Positions 16,823 to 25,574 of a DNA stretch of 64,000 nt are shown here, piece after piece. The position numbers and the translations under genes were made by a program. Source of the DNA: Pseudomonas fluorescens (lineage in GTDB: Bacteria > Pseudomonadota > Gammaproteobacteria > Pseudomonadales > Pseudomonadaceae); the NCBI RefSeq assembly GCF_002022275.1, contig NZ_MSDF01000025.1:72775-136774 (forward strand), written 5' to 3'. The notes beneath the pieces were generated by a model. It did no database searches. It worked only from the letters and a program-made list of their open reading frames with translations, and was not told the origin of the DNA. Within the stretch, counting starts at the first letter, position 1. Each line of letters opens with the position of its first letter.

Positions 16823-18715
16823 TTAATGGGGCTTTTGATAGTTGCTCAATTGTGTAATTGCAGTATCTATTTGGGTTGAAATGTTTTCAAGTATATATGA
16901 AGTTAATTTTCCTTTGTTGTTAAGTATTTTAATGCGCATTTGCTTTTTAAGTGTTTTTAGCCAGGCAAGTTCCTGGGTTAAGGATTCATTGTAATGATTT
17001 GTTTGGTATCGGTCGGAAAGAAAATAGCAGGCTTGTTGTAGTGAGTGGCGGTCTAGGCTAGTGAGTGTGTCTAAAAACTCAGAAGGCTCTATGAAGTGGA
17101 GTATAGGAGTGCTGAGAAAACGGGTGTCTGTCGCGTTGGAGAAAGAGAGGCTGTGGCTAAACTTGAGTGCATCTTTTTTCATTAGCTTAAGTAACTCTGC
17201 GCCTTCTCCCGGTAGCTGCTCGTTGAAAGCTTCGGTTGTTTTTTCTTTTATATAGTCATTAAGAGTTAAAAAGGATGGGGCGTTTAGGGCGTGATACTGC
17301 AGGCCATAAGAAGACTCGTTATGTTTAAGTTCAGTGTGTAATGAATTAGTTGTAAGAAGTTTTTTGGTTTTTTTAAGAAGGTCTATGTTGTTCTTTGATT
17401 TTTCAAGAATTTCATCGATGGGCTTATCGAAAATATTTTTTTCACTGCATGAAATAAAAATTCCTGCGACGTGTTTCACTTGGTCGGGTTCCATATATGT
17501 GGCATTGCTTAGTTCTTCGAATACCGTAATGCAAAGAGTCTCAAATTCGGCATCTGATAAATGATGAAAGTGCCAGAGTTTAATCCAGTTTGGAGTGCTC
17601 TCAGACACTAAGTACGTGCTATTTTTTAGGTCTTTATTTATTTTGTCTTCATCTAAGATGCTATTGTCTAGCATGTCGCTCCAGCAGCTTGCCTCGATGA
17701 GTAAAGTATGAAAGTTGATTTCTGTGTATTTGTCTTTGAGCTTTAATAAAGTTGGGAGTTCAGGTTGTGAATTCTTGGATGTGTGACTTGATGCATAAGA
17801 TATGTACTCGGATCGGAGGTTAGGGATTGATCTACCTTCCATTGCGCCATGTCGTATCTCGATGGAAAAGGCAAGATGCAATTGTAGTAGGTTTGTTATT
17901 AAGGGCTCATTAGTTTGGGCTGGAGCTTCGAGGGCGTTATACAGTCGTGCAAAATCCCAAAATGCTTGTTTTAAGTGTCTCAAATTGTTGAATTTAGACT
18001 GAGTGTAGATCTGCTTTATTGTGTCGTGGTTTTTTTCAAGTACAGACTTTATTTTTGGTGGTAGATCCTTGCGGAATTCATTGATGGCGCTATCCAGGTC
18101 GGCTTGTATTTGAAACGTCTTACCAATGAGCTTTTCTTTTATTTTTATGTATTGTTTAGAATGTGTGCTATCTTCCTCTAAGCCTAATAATATCTCATCT
18201 TCATTTGCGATTATTACAACCTTGTAATCTTGGTGCTCGACAAAGTGATTTATATACCCAAGGAGATCATTGATGGGGATGGAGCATCGCTCTAGATCGT
18301 CAAATATTAATATTAGGCCGGTTGTATTTGTAAGATAGTCAGGGAGGCGTATATCTGGGATCGCGATGTTAGCGCTTCCCGCAGGTTTTTCGTCCAGATC
18401 TATTTTTATTGTTCCTTTGATAACTCCTTTAAGAAGTTTTCCTGCGAGCCCCATATGTTTTGAGGAAAGAATGGGGTGCAGTTGTTTAAAGAATTCTTCC
18501 TCGATGGCAGTAAAGCTGTTAATTCCATAAAGGCTTATATAAAGCTCTTTTCTGTTGTGTTCTCTAAGTTTTAGAATGGCCTTCTTGGTGAACCATGTTT
18601 TTCCGGAGCCCCAAGCTCCTTTAAGCATTATTGCATATTGCGGTGGCGTTGGATGAGAGAAGTATTCCTCGAGAAAATCATTGACGTGCCTGTTCAAGTC
18701 CACTTTGTTTTTCAT
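16823..18715 (-). CDS. KAP-type P-loop NTPase, AT-rich, possible defence gene
   Basis: The 630-residue protein has a Walker A GAWGSGKT (residues 33-40) and a Walker B LILIFDDLER (134-143), the aspartate pair and 'DDLER' typical of KAP/STAND-like NTPases. A 'VVIIANEDEI' sensor strand follows. The rest, from about residue 260, is a long helical region without recognisable domain and without membrane segments. The gene is much richer in A and T than its neighbours, with codons such as TTT, AAA and ATA common, pointing to recent transfer. KAP-type NTPases occur in several phage-defence systems. No partner gene lies on the same strand, so it would act alone. Function is inferred only from fold and setting. 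Confidence 0.75.
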   Translation of the reverse strand: MKNKVDLNRHVNDFLEEYFSHPTPPQYAIMLKGAWGSGKTWFTKKAILKLREHNRKELYISLYGINSFTAIEEEFFKQLHPILSSKHMGLAGKLLKGVIKGTIKIDLDEKPAGSANIAIPDIRLPDYLTNTTGLILIFDDLERCSIPINDLLGYINHFVEHQDYKVVIIANEDEILLGLEEDSTHSKQYIKIKEKLIGKTFQIQADLDSAINEFRKDLPPKIKSVLEKNHDTIKQIYTQSKFNNLRHLKQAFWDFARLYNALEAPAQTNEPLITNLLQLHLAFSIEIRHGAMEGRSIPNLRSEYISYASSHTSKNSQPELPTLLKLKDKYTEINFHTLLIEASCWSDMLDNSILDEDKINKDLKNSTYLVSESTPNWIKLWHFHHLSDAEFETLCITVFEELSNATYMEPDQVKHVAGIFISCSEKNIFDKPIDEILEKSKNNIDLLKKTKKLLTTNSLHTELKHNESSYGLQYHALNAPSFLTLNDYIKEKTTEAFNEQLPGEGAELLKLMKKDALKFSHSLSFSNATDTRFLSTPILHFIEPSEFLDTLTSLDRHSLQQACYFLSDRYQTNHYNESLTQELAWLKTLKKQMRIKILNNKGKLTSYILENISTQIDTAITQLSNYQKPH

Positions 18716-18891
18716 GATGTCGGTTTCTAAGTTTCTGAGTTGAGCTGCTTAATATTGCTCGCTGACATTTTTTAGTCTAGTTGAACACTATTTTGTGTCG
18801 TGAAAAATGGTGGTTGCTAGGAGATTCTGGTTTGTCTTTGCGCGACTGTGCCCCTTAGCTTTCGGCTGATAAGCAAGAGTACTAGAGATAG
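18716..18891. other. Upstream region of the NTPase gene
   Basis: This stretch carries the promoter side of the AT-rich NTPase gene. Base composition moves back to high GC near 18890, which I take as the right edge of the transferred segment. No tRNA, direct repeat or attachment site was recognised. Confidence 0.4.
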
Positions 18892-19005
18892 GAGCTTTCC
18901 CACACGCTTCTAGGCTTGCCCGTCAGACTCTCCCTGGCTAACCTCCTCAAGCCGCTGCAAACCCAGCGGCCGGAGGTGGAAGTCCGTATTGCTAAGGCGT
19001 TTTAA
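18892..19005 (+). pseudogene. C-terminal remnant of an unidentified coding gene
   Basis: After a TAG at 18889-18891, an open stretch of 37 codons with typical high-GC Pseudomonas codon use ends in TAA at 19003. It contains SLANLLKPLQTQRPEVEVRI and has no start codon in a plausible position. It looks like the 3' end of a gene whose front was lost when the AT-rich segment inserted. The parent family is not recognised. Confidence 0.3.
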
Positions 19006-19031
19006 CTCCCGAAAATATTGGAGCTCCGCCC

Positions 19032-19403
19032 ATGCACGATGAAACACGTAATCCTAATGCTGATGACAACACCGCACCCGTCGACGCCAAGCTTCAAGCC
19101 GCCGCTCAGCGAGCAATCCATCATTACCTGCCTCCCTCCGACGAAGACGCCGCCGAACCTGTCGACCCCCCAACCACCCACCTCTTCTCCGTCAACCCCA
19201 ACACCGACACCGAAACCCTGCTAGCCAACGCCGCCGAAAACCTCGCGTCCGCCAACCAAATGGCCGCCACCCTGGCTTTCGACCTCGACGACTCCCAGCG
19301 CGCCATCGTCCTGGGCATCCAGCAGCTAATCGATTTAAGCGCTCTACTCGTCGACCGAGCCCAGGAGCAAGTCGCGCCTGCAATCTGCGCGACAAACGAC
19401 TAA
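19032..19403 (+). CDS. DUF6124 (DUF3077-like) family protein
   Basis: The 123-residue acidic protein has a disordered N-terminus and a conserved helical C-terminal half (TLLANAAENLASANQMAATL then QRAIVLGIQQLIDLSALL) that I associate with the small DUF6124/DUF3077 family frequent in fluorescent pseudomonads. No function is known. There is no signal peptide. A weak GGAGCTCC lies before the ATG at 19032. A GC hairpin (CCGCCTT/AAGGCGG, 19416-19434) follows but lacks a T tract. Confidence 0.65.
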   Translation: MHDETRNPNADDNTAPVDAKLQAAAQRAIHHYLPPSDEDAAEPVDPPTTHLFSVNPNTDTETLLANAAENLASANQMAATLAFDLDDSQRAIVLGIQQLIDLSALLVDRAQEQVAPAICATND

Positions 19404-19549
19404 CACCGCACCCCGCCGCCTTCCCCCAAGGCGGCAACCTGAACCCGTCCTGTCCCCCCGCAAAGTTTCATCATCCACAACCCATTTGAAGCCTACGATC
19501 ACTCTCAAGAGGGGACCCCCGCACCCCCAGTCCATAGGGAACTGAAAAC

Positions 19550-19771
19550 ATGATCTCGAATCTCGTCAAAGTGGTGATGATTGCCGGTGCTGTGCTGTTA
19601 AGTGCCTGTTCGTCTTCGTCAGGTGGCAGCAGTGACCCTTGTTTTGCTCAGGGGTGTCAGGCGTTTGGGGATCACAGCCCGAACAAGGCGGCCAAGATGA
19701 GTTTTGGTGGCGGGAGTGGGTTGGGGAGCAGTTTTGGGGAGTATGGGTCGGGGTTGATGCATGATGATTGA
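19550..19771 (+). CDS. Small glycine-rich lipoprotein
   Basis: The 73-residue protein has an N-terminal lipoprotein signal with lipobox LLSAC (cysteine at residue 20), then a Ser/Gly-rich tail (SSSSGGSSD, GGGSGLGSSFGEYGSG) and a second cysteine pair (PCFAQGC). The mature chain would be about 54 residues, anchored to a membrane. Function unknown. It stands alone between the DUF6124 gene and a LysE-type gene on the other strand. Confidence 0.65.
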   Translation: MISNLVKVVMIAGAVLLSACSSSSGGSSDPCFAQGCQAFGDHSPNKAAKMSFGGGSGLGSSFGEYGSGLMHDD

Positions 19772-19800
19772 TAGAGGTTAGGGCTGCTGCGCAGCCCAAC

Positions 19801-19825
19801 GCGGGGCAAGCCCGCTCGCCACAGG
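19801..19825. repeat. Partial REP-like element
   Basis: GCGGGGCAAGCCCGCTCGCC is followed by ACAGG, the complement of another Pseudomonas REP form (CCTGTGGCGAGCGGGCTTGC...). Single copy between convergent genes. Confidence 0.55.
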
Positions 19826-19848
19826 TTGGGGCGCTGCAACCCTGATAT

Positions 19849-20487
19849 TTACGCTTGAACGTGGGCTGAGCCCAGGATCAGCCGCAGGCCCAGCGCGCCC
19901 ATTACGAGGCCTGCCGTGCGGTCAAACCAGTGTTTTGAGCGCAGGTACGCTGCACGCGGCCGTTCCGACGAGAAGGCCAGCGCCACTACCGTGTACCAAC
20001 CGGCCTCAATCGCAAAGATTGCCGGCAGCAACACCGCAAAGGTCCACACCGGGGCATGCGCCGGCAAGAACGCTGCAAAAATACTCCCATACACAATCGC
20101 CGCTTTCGGGTTGCTCAGTTGCGTCACCGCCGCGAGGGTGAATGATTTGCGCGCGCTTTGTGGGCGGCCATCGGCCGTGGTGGGTACGATGATGGGGCTT
20201 TTCGCCGAGCGCCAGAGTTGCACGGCAAGCCAGACCAGGTAGGCGCCGCCGAGTATTTTCAATATCACGTACAGCCATTCCACTTTGGCCAGCAGGGTTT
20301 GCAAGCCGAACAGGCCGAGGCCGCCGTACACCACGCCGCCGACGCCCATGCCCATGGCTGCGGCGAGTGCGTCGCGGCGCGACAGGGCGATGGCGGTGCG
20401 GGTGACGAAGACGAAGCTGGGGCCGGGGCTGGCGGCGCCGATGGCGATGGCGCCGAGGATGCTGAGCAGGGGGAGGGTGATGTCCAT
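19849..20487 (-). CDS. LysE family translocator
   Basis: The 212-residue inner-membrane protein has six predicted hydrophobic segments and the LysE/RhtB signature AIGAASPGPSFVFVTRTA near the N-terminus, with SNPKAAIVYGS in the middle. It exports amino acids or related compounds; the substrate is unknown. The ATG at 20487 has GAAGG upstream. It follows an MFS efflux gene on the same strand with 67 bp between, so the two may be co-transcribed. Confidence 0.85.
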   Translation of the reverse strand: MDITLPLLSILGAIAIGAASPGPSFVFVTRTAIALSRRDALAAAMGMGVGGVVYGGLGLFGLQTLLAKVEWLYVILKILGGAYLVWLAVQLWRSAKSPIIVPTTADGRPQSARKSFTLAAVTQLSNPKAAIVYGSIFAAFLPAHAPVWTFAVLLPAIFAIEAGWYTVVALAFSSERPRAAYLRSKHWFDRTAGLVMGALGLRLILGSAHVQA

Positions 20488-20554
20488 GGGGCCCTTCGTT
20501 TTATGTTGGGGGGTTGGAATCAACATAACAATTCAGGGCCGGGGTTTATTCCGT

Positions 20555-21742
20555 TTAGTGGCCGCCCTTCATGCGCCGTGCGATCAGGTAAATGCCCAGG
20601 CCCGCCAGTGCGGTGGCCGCGCCGATGTAGCCGGTGCTGGTCCAGCCCAACCCGGCGGTGATCGCCATGCCACCTAACCACGGGCCGAGCGCATTGGCCA
20701 GGTTAAACGCGGCGTGGTTGGACGCCGCCGCCAAACTCGGGGCTTCGTGGGCGATGTCCATGAGGCGGATTTGCAGCGGCGCGGCCATGGATATCATGGT
20801 GCCGACCAGGGCAATGCCGAGCAGTACGCCCCACAGCGAGCTGGCGGCGAAGGTGAAGAAAATCAGTACGGCCATCGACCACACCAGAATCCAGCCGACT
20901 GCACGAAATTGCAGGCGGTCGAACAGTTTGCCGCCGGCGATGTTGCCGATGATGGCGCCCGCGCCGAACGCGGCGAGGCCGAAGGGGATCCATTGTGGCG
21001 AGACTTTGGTCACTTCAAGCATGGTCGGGGCGAGGTAGCTGAATACGCAGAACATCCCGGCAAAACCGATGGCGCCGATGGACAGGGCCATCCACACCTG
21101 AGGTTTGGTGAAGGCGCGCAGTTCTTTGCGCGGGTCGCTGCGTTGTTCGTCGTGGCGGTGCGGCACGAATTGCCAGACGAGGGCGATGGTGCACAGGGCG
21201 ATCACGCTGACCAGCGCAAACGCCGAGCGCCAGCCGAAGTACTGGCCGAGAAAGGTGGCGATGGGGTTGCCGAGCAGCATGGCCAGGGTCAGGCCCATCA
21301 TCACGCGGGCCACGGCACCGGCGCGTTTATCGCTGGGCACCATGCTCGAGGCCACGACGGCGGCGATGCCGAAGTAGGCGCCGTGGGGCAGGCCGCTGAT
21401 AAAGCGGAAGGCCACGAGTGAGCCGAAGCTTGGGGTGAAGGCGGTGGCGAAGTTGCCCAGGGCATACAGGCCCATCAGCAACAGCAGCATGTGTTTGCGC
21501 AGCAGCTTGGCGCCGAGGATGGCCAGCAGCGGGGCGCCGACCATCACGCCCAAGGCGTAGGCGCTGATGGCGTGGCCGACTTGCGGCTCACTCAAATTCA
21601 GATTGTGCGCGATCTCGGGCATCAGGCCCATGATGGCAAATTCGCCAGTACCGATCGCGAAGGCGCCCACGGCCATGGCAGCTTCCATTTTGGCGGCGCT
21701 GCGCGCGGGCAGTACGTGCCCGGGTGTTTGCTGGATAGTCAT
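20555..21742 (-). CDS. MFS efflux transporter, DHA1 family (YdhP/AraJ-like)
   Basis: The 395-residue inner-membrane protein has 12 hydrophobic segments and motifs of the 12-TM drug:H+ antiporter type: GTGEFAIMGLMPEIA in TM1 and SGLPHGAYFGIAAVVAS in TM4-5, close to AraJ/YdhP/NepI proteins that export sugars, nucleosides or drugs. The substrate is unknown. Start MTIQQTP at 21742 is reasonable; no better ATG exists before TM1. It probably forms a unit with the downstream LysE gene. Confidence 0.85.
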   Translation of the reverse strand: MTIQQTPGHVLPARSAAKMEAAMAVGAFAIGTGEFAIMGLMPEIAHNLNLSEPQVGHAISAYALGVMVGAPLLAILGAKLLRKHMLLLLMGLYALGNFATAFTPSFGSLVAFRFISGLPHGAYFGIAAVVASSMVPSDKRAGAVARVMMGLTLAMLLGNPIATFLGQYFGWRSAFALVSVIALCTIALVWQFVPHRHDEQRSDPRKELRAFTKPQVWMALSIGAIGFAGMFCVFSYLAPTMLEVTKVSPQWIPFGLAAFGAGAIIGNIAGGKLFDRLQFRAVGWILVWSMAVLIFFTFAASSLWGVLLGIALVGTMISMAAPLQIRLMDIAHEAPSLAAASNHAAFNLANALGPWLGGMAITAGLGWTSTGYIGAATALAGLGIYLIARRMKGGH

Positions 21743-22165
21743 GGGTAACTCTGTGTGGAGGGTTGCACGAAGGACAGCCGCCGATGCTACGCAAGCGGCG
21801 GCGAAGCTGTCTAGAACCGCCTTTTACTTGAGAGTTCCAGCCCTGTGACTTCACGTCGCGGCTGTGCGGCTTGACACTGGCGCGTTAAAAGCCGCGATTT
21901 AGAGCTGTCAATTGGCCAAACGGCGCATAAACGCTGTGTGGCGTGATATTCTGCGCGCCGTCTTGGTCTAGTCTTTCTCCGGTGCGTACATCCGTATACG
22001 TCCCGGCGGATGGCTGTCGCCCAGGTAGCTGAAGCCAATAATGATAAGAAGTCAGCGCAGAAGGGACATAAACAGTGAGGTCGATCCGTCGGCCTTGTGT
22101 GCCCACCCTGCGGCCCTGAGAAATCGGGCAGTGGGGCGGATGGCGTTTTATCATAGGTGCTACTG
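21743..22165. other. Divergent intergenic region before mqo
   Basis: The 423-bp region separates the MFS gene and mqo and must hold both promoters. A minus-strand reading of 89 codons (22154-21885) exists but has no homology I recognise, no good start context, and it would overlap the mqo leader. No RNA gene was identified. Confidence 0.4.
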
Positions 22166-23812
22166 ATGTTTAAAAAAGTAAACACTGCCCTGCTGGGGCT
22201 GGCTTTGTCGATGGGGATCACGTCCGTTCACGCGGAAGAGGCAAAGAAAGTCGATGTGCTGCTGATCGGCGGCGGCATCATGAGTGCGACCCTGGGTGTT
22301 TGGCTTAACGAGCTGCAGCCGGACTGGTCGATGGAGATGGTCGAGCGCCTTGATGGCGTGGCCGAAGAAAGCTCCAACGGCTGGAACAACGCCGGTACCG
22401 GTCACTCGGCCCTGGCTGAGCTGAATTACACCCCGGAAGACAAGAACGGCAACGTTGAGATCCCGAAAGCGGTCGAGATCAACGAAGCGTTCCAGATCTC
22501 TCGTCAGTTCTGGTCTTGGCAGGTCCAGCAGGGCGTGCTGAAGAACCCGCGTTCGTTCATCAACTCCACACCGCACATGAGCTTTGTGTGGGGCGATGAC
22601 AACATCAAGTTCCTGAAAAAACGCTACGAAGCCCTGCAAGCGAGCCCGCTTTTCGCCGGCATGCAGTACTCCGAAGACCCGGCGCAAATCGCCAAGTGGG
22701 TTCCGCTGATGATGGAAGGGCGTGACCCGAACCAGAAAATCGCGGCCACCTGGACCCCGATCGGCACCGACGTGAACTTCGGCGAGATCACCCGCCAGTT
22801 CGTCGCTCACCTGCAAACCACGCCGAATTTCGACCTGAAATTGTCGAGCGAAGTGCAGGACATCACCCGTAACGCCGACGGTTCGTGGCGTGTGAGCTAC
22901 AAAAACCTGAAAGACGGCACCAAGACTGAAACCGACGCCAAGTTCGTGTTCATCGGCGCTGGCGGCGGTGCTCTGCACTTGCTGCAAAAATCGGGTATTC
23001 CTGAAGCCAAGGACTACGCGGCCTTCCCGGTCGGTGGTTCGTTCCTGGTCACCGATAACACCGCAATCGCCGAGCAGCACTTGGCCAAGGCCTACGGTAA
23101 AGCTTCGGTGGGCGCACCGCCGATGTCGGTTCCGCACCTGGACACCCGCGTGCTGGATGGCAAGCGCGTGATCCTGTTTGGCCCATTCGCGACCTTCTCG
23201 ACCAAGTTCCTCAAAGAAGGCTCGTACCTGGACTTGCTGACCAGCACCACCACCCACAACATCTGGCCGATGACCCGTGTTGGCGTGCGTGAGTACCCGC
23301 TGGTCGAGTACCTTGCTGGCCAACTGATGCTGTCGGATGACGACCGCTACAACGCCCTGAAAGAGTACTTCCCGAACGCCAAGAAAGAAGACTGGCGCCT
23401 GTGGCAAGCCGGTCAGCGCGTGCAGATCATCAAGCGTGACGAGGAACTGGGCGGCGTCCTGAAACTCGGTACCGAAGTGGTCAGCTCCGCCGACAACTCC
23501 ATTGCAGGCCTGTTGGGTGCATCGCCAGGCGCGTCCACCGCGGCTCCGATCATGCTGACCGTGCTGCAGAAGATCTTCAAAGACAAGGTCGCGACCCCTG
23601 AGTGGCAGGCCAAACTGCACCAGATCGTACCGAGCTACGGCACCAAGCTGAACGACAGCCCGGAAGCTGTTGCCAAGGAGTGGGCCTACACTGCTGGCGT
23701 CCTGCAACTGACGCCACCGCCTGCGATTCCGCAACTGACGGCTCCAAAGCCTGCCGAAGCTGCCAAGCCTGCGGCTGAGCCAAGCAAGCCGGCGTCTGAC
23801 CTGGCGCTGTAA
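22166..23812 (+). CDS. mqo: Malate:quinone oxidoreductase
   Basis: Mqo is a membrane-associated FAD enzyme that oxidises malate to oxaloacetate and passes electrons to quinone, replacing or backing up soluble malate dehydrogenase. The 548-residue protein has the FAD motif LLIGGGIMSATLG near residue 35 and the family segments SSNGWNNAGTGHSA and GASPGASTAAPIML. It begins with a signal-like stretch (FKKVNTALLGLALSMG... VHAEE), as in the Pseudomonas MqoA form, and ends with an Ala/Pro-rich tail (about residues 520-548). The ATG at 22166 is used; codons upstream in frame are not translated homologues. A strong terminator follows. Confidence 0.95.
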   Translation: MFKKVNTALLGLALSMGITSVHAEEAKKVDVLLIGGGIMSATLGVWLNELQPDWSMEMVERLDGVAEESSNGWNNAGTGHSALAELNYTPEDKNGNVEIPKAVEINEAFQISRQFWSWQVQQGVLKNPRSFINSTPHMSFVWGDDNIKFLKKRYEALQASPLFAGMQYSEDPAQIAKWVPLMMEGRDPNQKIAATWTPIGTDVNFGEITRQFVAHLQTTPNFDLKLSSEVQDITRNADGSWRVSYKNLKDGTKTETDAKFVFIGAGGGALHLLQKSGIPEAKDYAAFPVGGSFLVTDNTAIAEQHLAKAYGKASVGAPPMSVPHLDTRVLDGKRVILFGPFATFSTKFLKEGSYLDLLTSTTTHNIWPMTRVGVREYPLVEYLAGQLMLSDDDRYNALKEYFPNAKKEDWRLWQAGQRVQIIKRDEELGGVLKLGTEVVSSADNSIAGLLGASPGASTAAPIMLTVLQKIFKDKVATPEWQAKLHQIVPSYGTKLNDSPEAVAKEWAYTAGVLQLTPPPAIPQLTAPKPAEAAKPAAEPSKPASDLAL

Positions 23813-23826
23813 GCCAAGCCCGACGT

Positions 23827-23867
23827 AAAAAAGCCCGCTGAACCGGTAACGGTCAGCGGGCTTTTTT
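23827..23867 (+). terminator. Rho-independent terminator after mqo
   Basis: AAGCCCGCTGAACCG pairs imperfectly with CGGTCAGCGGGCTT and a T6 tract follows. A6 on the left lets it work for the convergent gene as well. Confidence 0.9.
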
Positions 23868-23879
23868 GTGGGCGTGGGT

Positions 23880-24551
23880 TTACGCAGGCGCGCGAGTGCG
23901 CACCACTGGCGGCAGTTCAACCGTGCGTTGCGCCGCCGCCAGCGCCGCCTTCAATCCGGCCTGGTCCAATGGCACGCAGTACGCCGGTTTGGCGCGCTCA
24001 AACCGCCAGCTCTCATCCAGACCACCGGCATCCACGGCATCGAAACCGAGTTCATCGAGCAATGTGATCACCTGTGCTTTCGCCGCAGAATCATCCGCGG
24101 CCACCGGCAGCGCACGCCGGTTCGCTGCACCGTGCGGGCGGGCATCCTTGATCAGGTCGGACGCAAAGATCGCGTTGAATACTTTCACTACGTGAGCCTG
24201 GGGCAAGTGGTCGGCGAGCAAACGGCTGGTGGTGGTCTCGAAGCGGTCGAGCACAGGAATGTGGCCATCACGGTTGGGGTAGTAGTTATTGGCGTCCATC
24301 ACCGTTTTACCCTCCAGCCATTGCGCGGGCACGCTGCGGTAATGTTCAAGGGGAATCGCCACAAGCATCACGTCGCCAAATTTGGCCGCCTCCTCGGCGC
24401 TGCCAACGTGCACACCCGGCAGGCCGCTAAGCACGCTGCTCATGGACTGTGGGCCGCGGGAATTGCTCAACATCACGTCGTGCCCGGCCGCAAGCCCCAA
24501 TTCAGCCACGGCGCGTCCGATAAAGCCTGCTCCAATCACACCAATTTTCAT
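23880..24551 (-). CDS. NADP-binding F420-dependent oxidoreductase-type protein
   Basis: The 223-residue protein begins MKIGVIGAGFIGRAVAELG, a Rossmann dinucleotide-binding motif, followed by SNSRGP (which suits NADPH) and VKVFNAIF, in the pattern of the F420-dependent NADP oxidoreductase / NADP-binding family. Pseudomonads lack F420 as far as known, so it probably works with NADPH alone on an unknown substrate. The ATG at 24551 has TGGAGAACAG upstream. It is divergent from a LysR gene, likely its regulator. Confidence 0.8.
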   Translation of the reverse strand: MKIGVIGAGFIGRAVAELGLAAGHDVMLSNSRGPQSMSSVLSGLPGVHVGSAEEAAKFGDVMLVAIPLEHYRSVPAQWLEGKTVMDANNYYPNRDGHIPVLDRFETTTSRLLADHLPQAHVVKVFNAIFASDLIKDARPHGAANRRALPVAADDSAAKAQVITLLDELGFDAVDAGGLDESWRFERAKPAYCVPLDQAGLKAALAAAQRTVELPPVVRTRAPA

Positions 24552-24603
24552 GTCTGTTCTCCAGCGAAGTGGGGGAGTCGCTATGATGATTGGCAACTGA
24601 ATG

Positions 24604-24618
24604 ACGATAAATAATCGT
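24604..24618. promoter_or_regulatory. Candidate LysR box
   Basis: ACGATAAATAATCGT is a palindrome (arms ACGAT/ATCGT) of the 15-bp size usual for LysR binding sites, placed between the divergent NADP-oxidoreductase and LysR genes. Function is inferred. Confidence 0.4.
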
Positions 24619-24650
24619 TTTGGCGCCGCTGTTGTTACTGGGAGTGGGGA

Positions 24651-25574
24651 ATGATGGACCGTCTGTTAAGCATGAATGCCTTTGTGACGGCCGCAGAGCT
24701 CGGCTCTTACGCGCGTGCCGCCGAGCGTTTGAACCTGTCGCCGCAAATGGTCGCCAAACATGTCACCGCTCTTGAACAGCGTCTGGGTGCCCGTTTGCTC
24801 AACCGCACCACGCGCAGGCAAAGCCTGACGGAGTTGGGGAGCGCGTACTACGAGCGTTGCAAACATATCCTGACGGAGGCCGAAGCCGCCGATTCGCTCG
24901 CGCAGGTCATGAATGACACGCCGCGAGGCAAGTTGAGGATCACCGCGCCCGTCACTTTCGGCTCCTACAGCCTGATGCCGCTGATCACGGCATTTCTGCG
25001 CGAACACCCTGATGTAGAGATCGACCTGCACCTGACAGACCGCTTCGTCGACTTGGTGGAGGAGGGTTATGAGGTGGCATTTCGCATCGGCCCCCTGGCG
25101 ACTTCCAGTCTCACTGCCAGACCCTTGGCGCCTTATAACCTGGTGGTTTGCGCCGCACCGGCTTACCTGGCGGCGCGAGGCGCGCCACGCGTACCCGCAG
25201 ACCTTGAGCATCACGAATGCCTCGGTTATGCCTTCTCGTCACGCCCGGCGGACCGCGAATGGGTGTTCTACCACGGTACCGTCGCGCACACAGTGTCGGT
25301 TGCCAGCCGTCTGCAGATCAACGAAAGCAGGGCCTTGATGTCGGCTGCGCTGGACGGTTTTGGCATTGTTCTGGGCCCCGAAGACTTTCTGCGCGTGGCG
25401 CTGACCCGAGGCGAATTGGTGCGCGTACTGCCGGACTATGCTGCGCCGAGTCGCACGATGCATTTGGTCTACACCGCCAACCGCCAGCGAACGGCGAAGC
25501 TACGGCGATTTGTCGAGGCTGTGTTGGACCGCTTCGGCCCGGCATTAAGGATCAAATGTGAAACCCCTGCTTAA
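24651..25574 (+). CDS. LysR family transcriptional regulator
   Basis: The 307-residue protein has the winged helix (MNAFVTAAELGSYARAAERL, then LSPQMVAKHVTALEQRLG) and a co-inducer domain of the CrgA/PA-type subgroup (RTTRRQSLTELG after the helix). It is divergent from the NADP-oxidoreductase gene and probably controls it. GGGGA lies directly before the ATG at 24651. Its 3' end overlaps the convergent LysR gene by 23 bp. Confidence 0.85.
   Translation: MMDRLLSMNAFVTAAELGSYARAAERLNLSPQMVAKHVTALEQRLGARLLNRTTRRQSLTELGSAYYERCKHILTEAEAADSLAQVMNDTPRGKLRITAPVTFGSYSLMPLITAFLREHPDVEIDLHLTDRFVDLVEEGYEVAFRIGPLATSSLTARPLAPYNLVVCAAPAYLAARGAPRVPADLEHHECLGYAFSSRPADREWVFYHGTVAHTVSVASRLQINESRALMSAALDGFGIVLGPEDFLRVALTRGELVRVLPDYAAPSRTMHLVYTANRQRTAKLRRFVEAVLDRFGPALRIKCETPA

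Noticed and set aside
19416..19434. Hairpin CCGCCTT/AAGGCGG after the DUF6124 gene as terminator
   Set aside because: No T tract follows, so it is noted only as a hairpin.
21885..22154. Minus-strand open frame of 89 codons upstream of mqo
   Set aside because: No recognisable domain, no convincing ribosome site, and it lies in the divergent promoter region of mqo and the MFS gene. Homology search could change this.
22160..23920. 586-codon open frame opposite mqo
   Set aside because: It is antisense to a clear Mqo with intact FAD motif; its residues are Arg/Gln/Val-rich as expected for a shadow.
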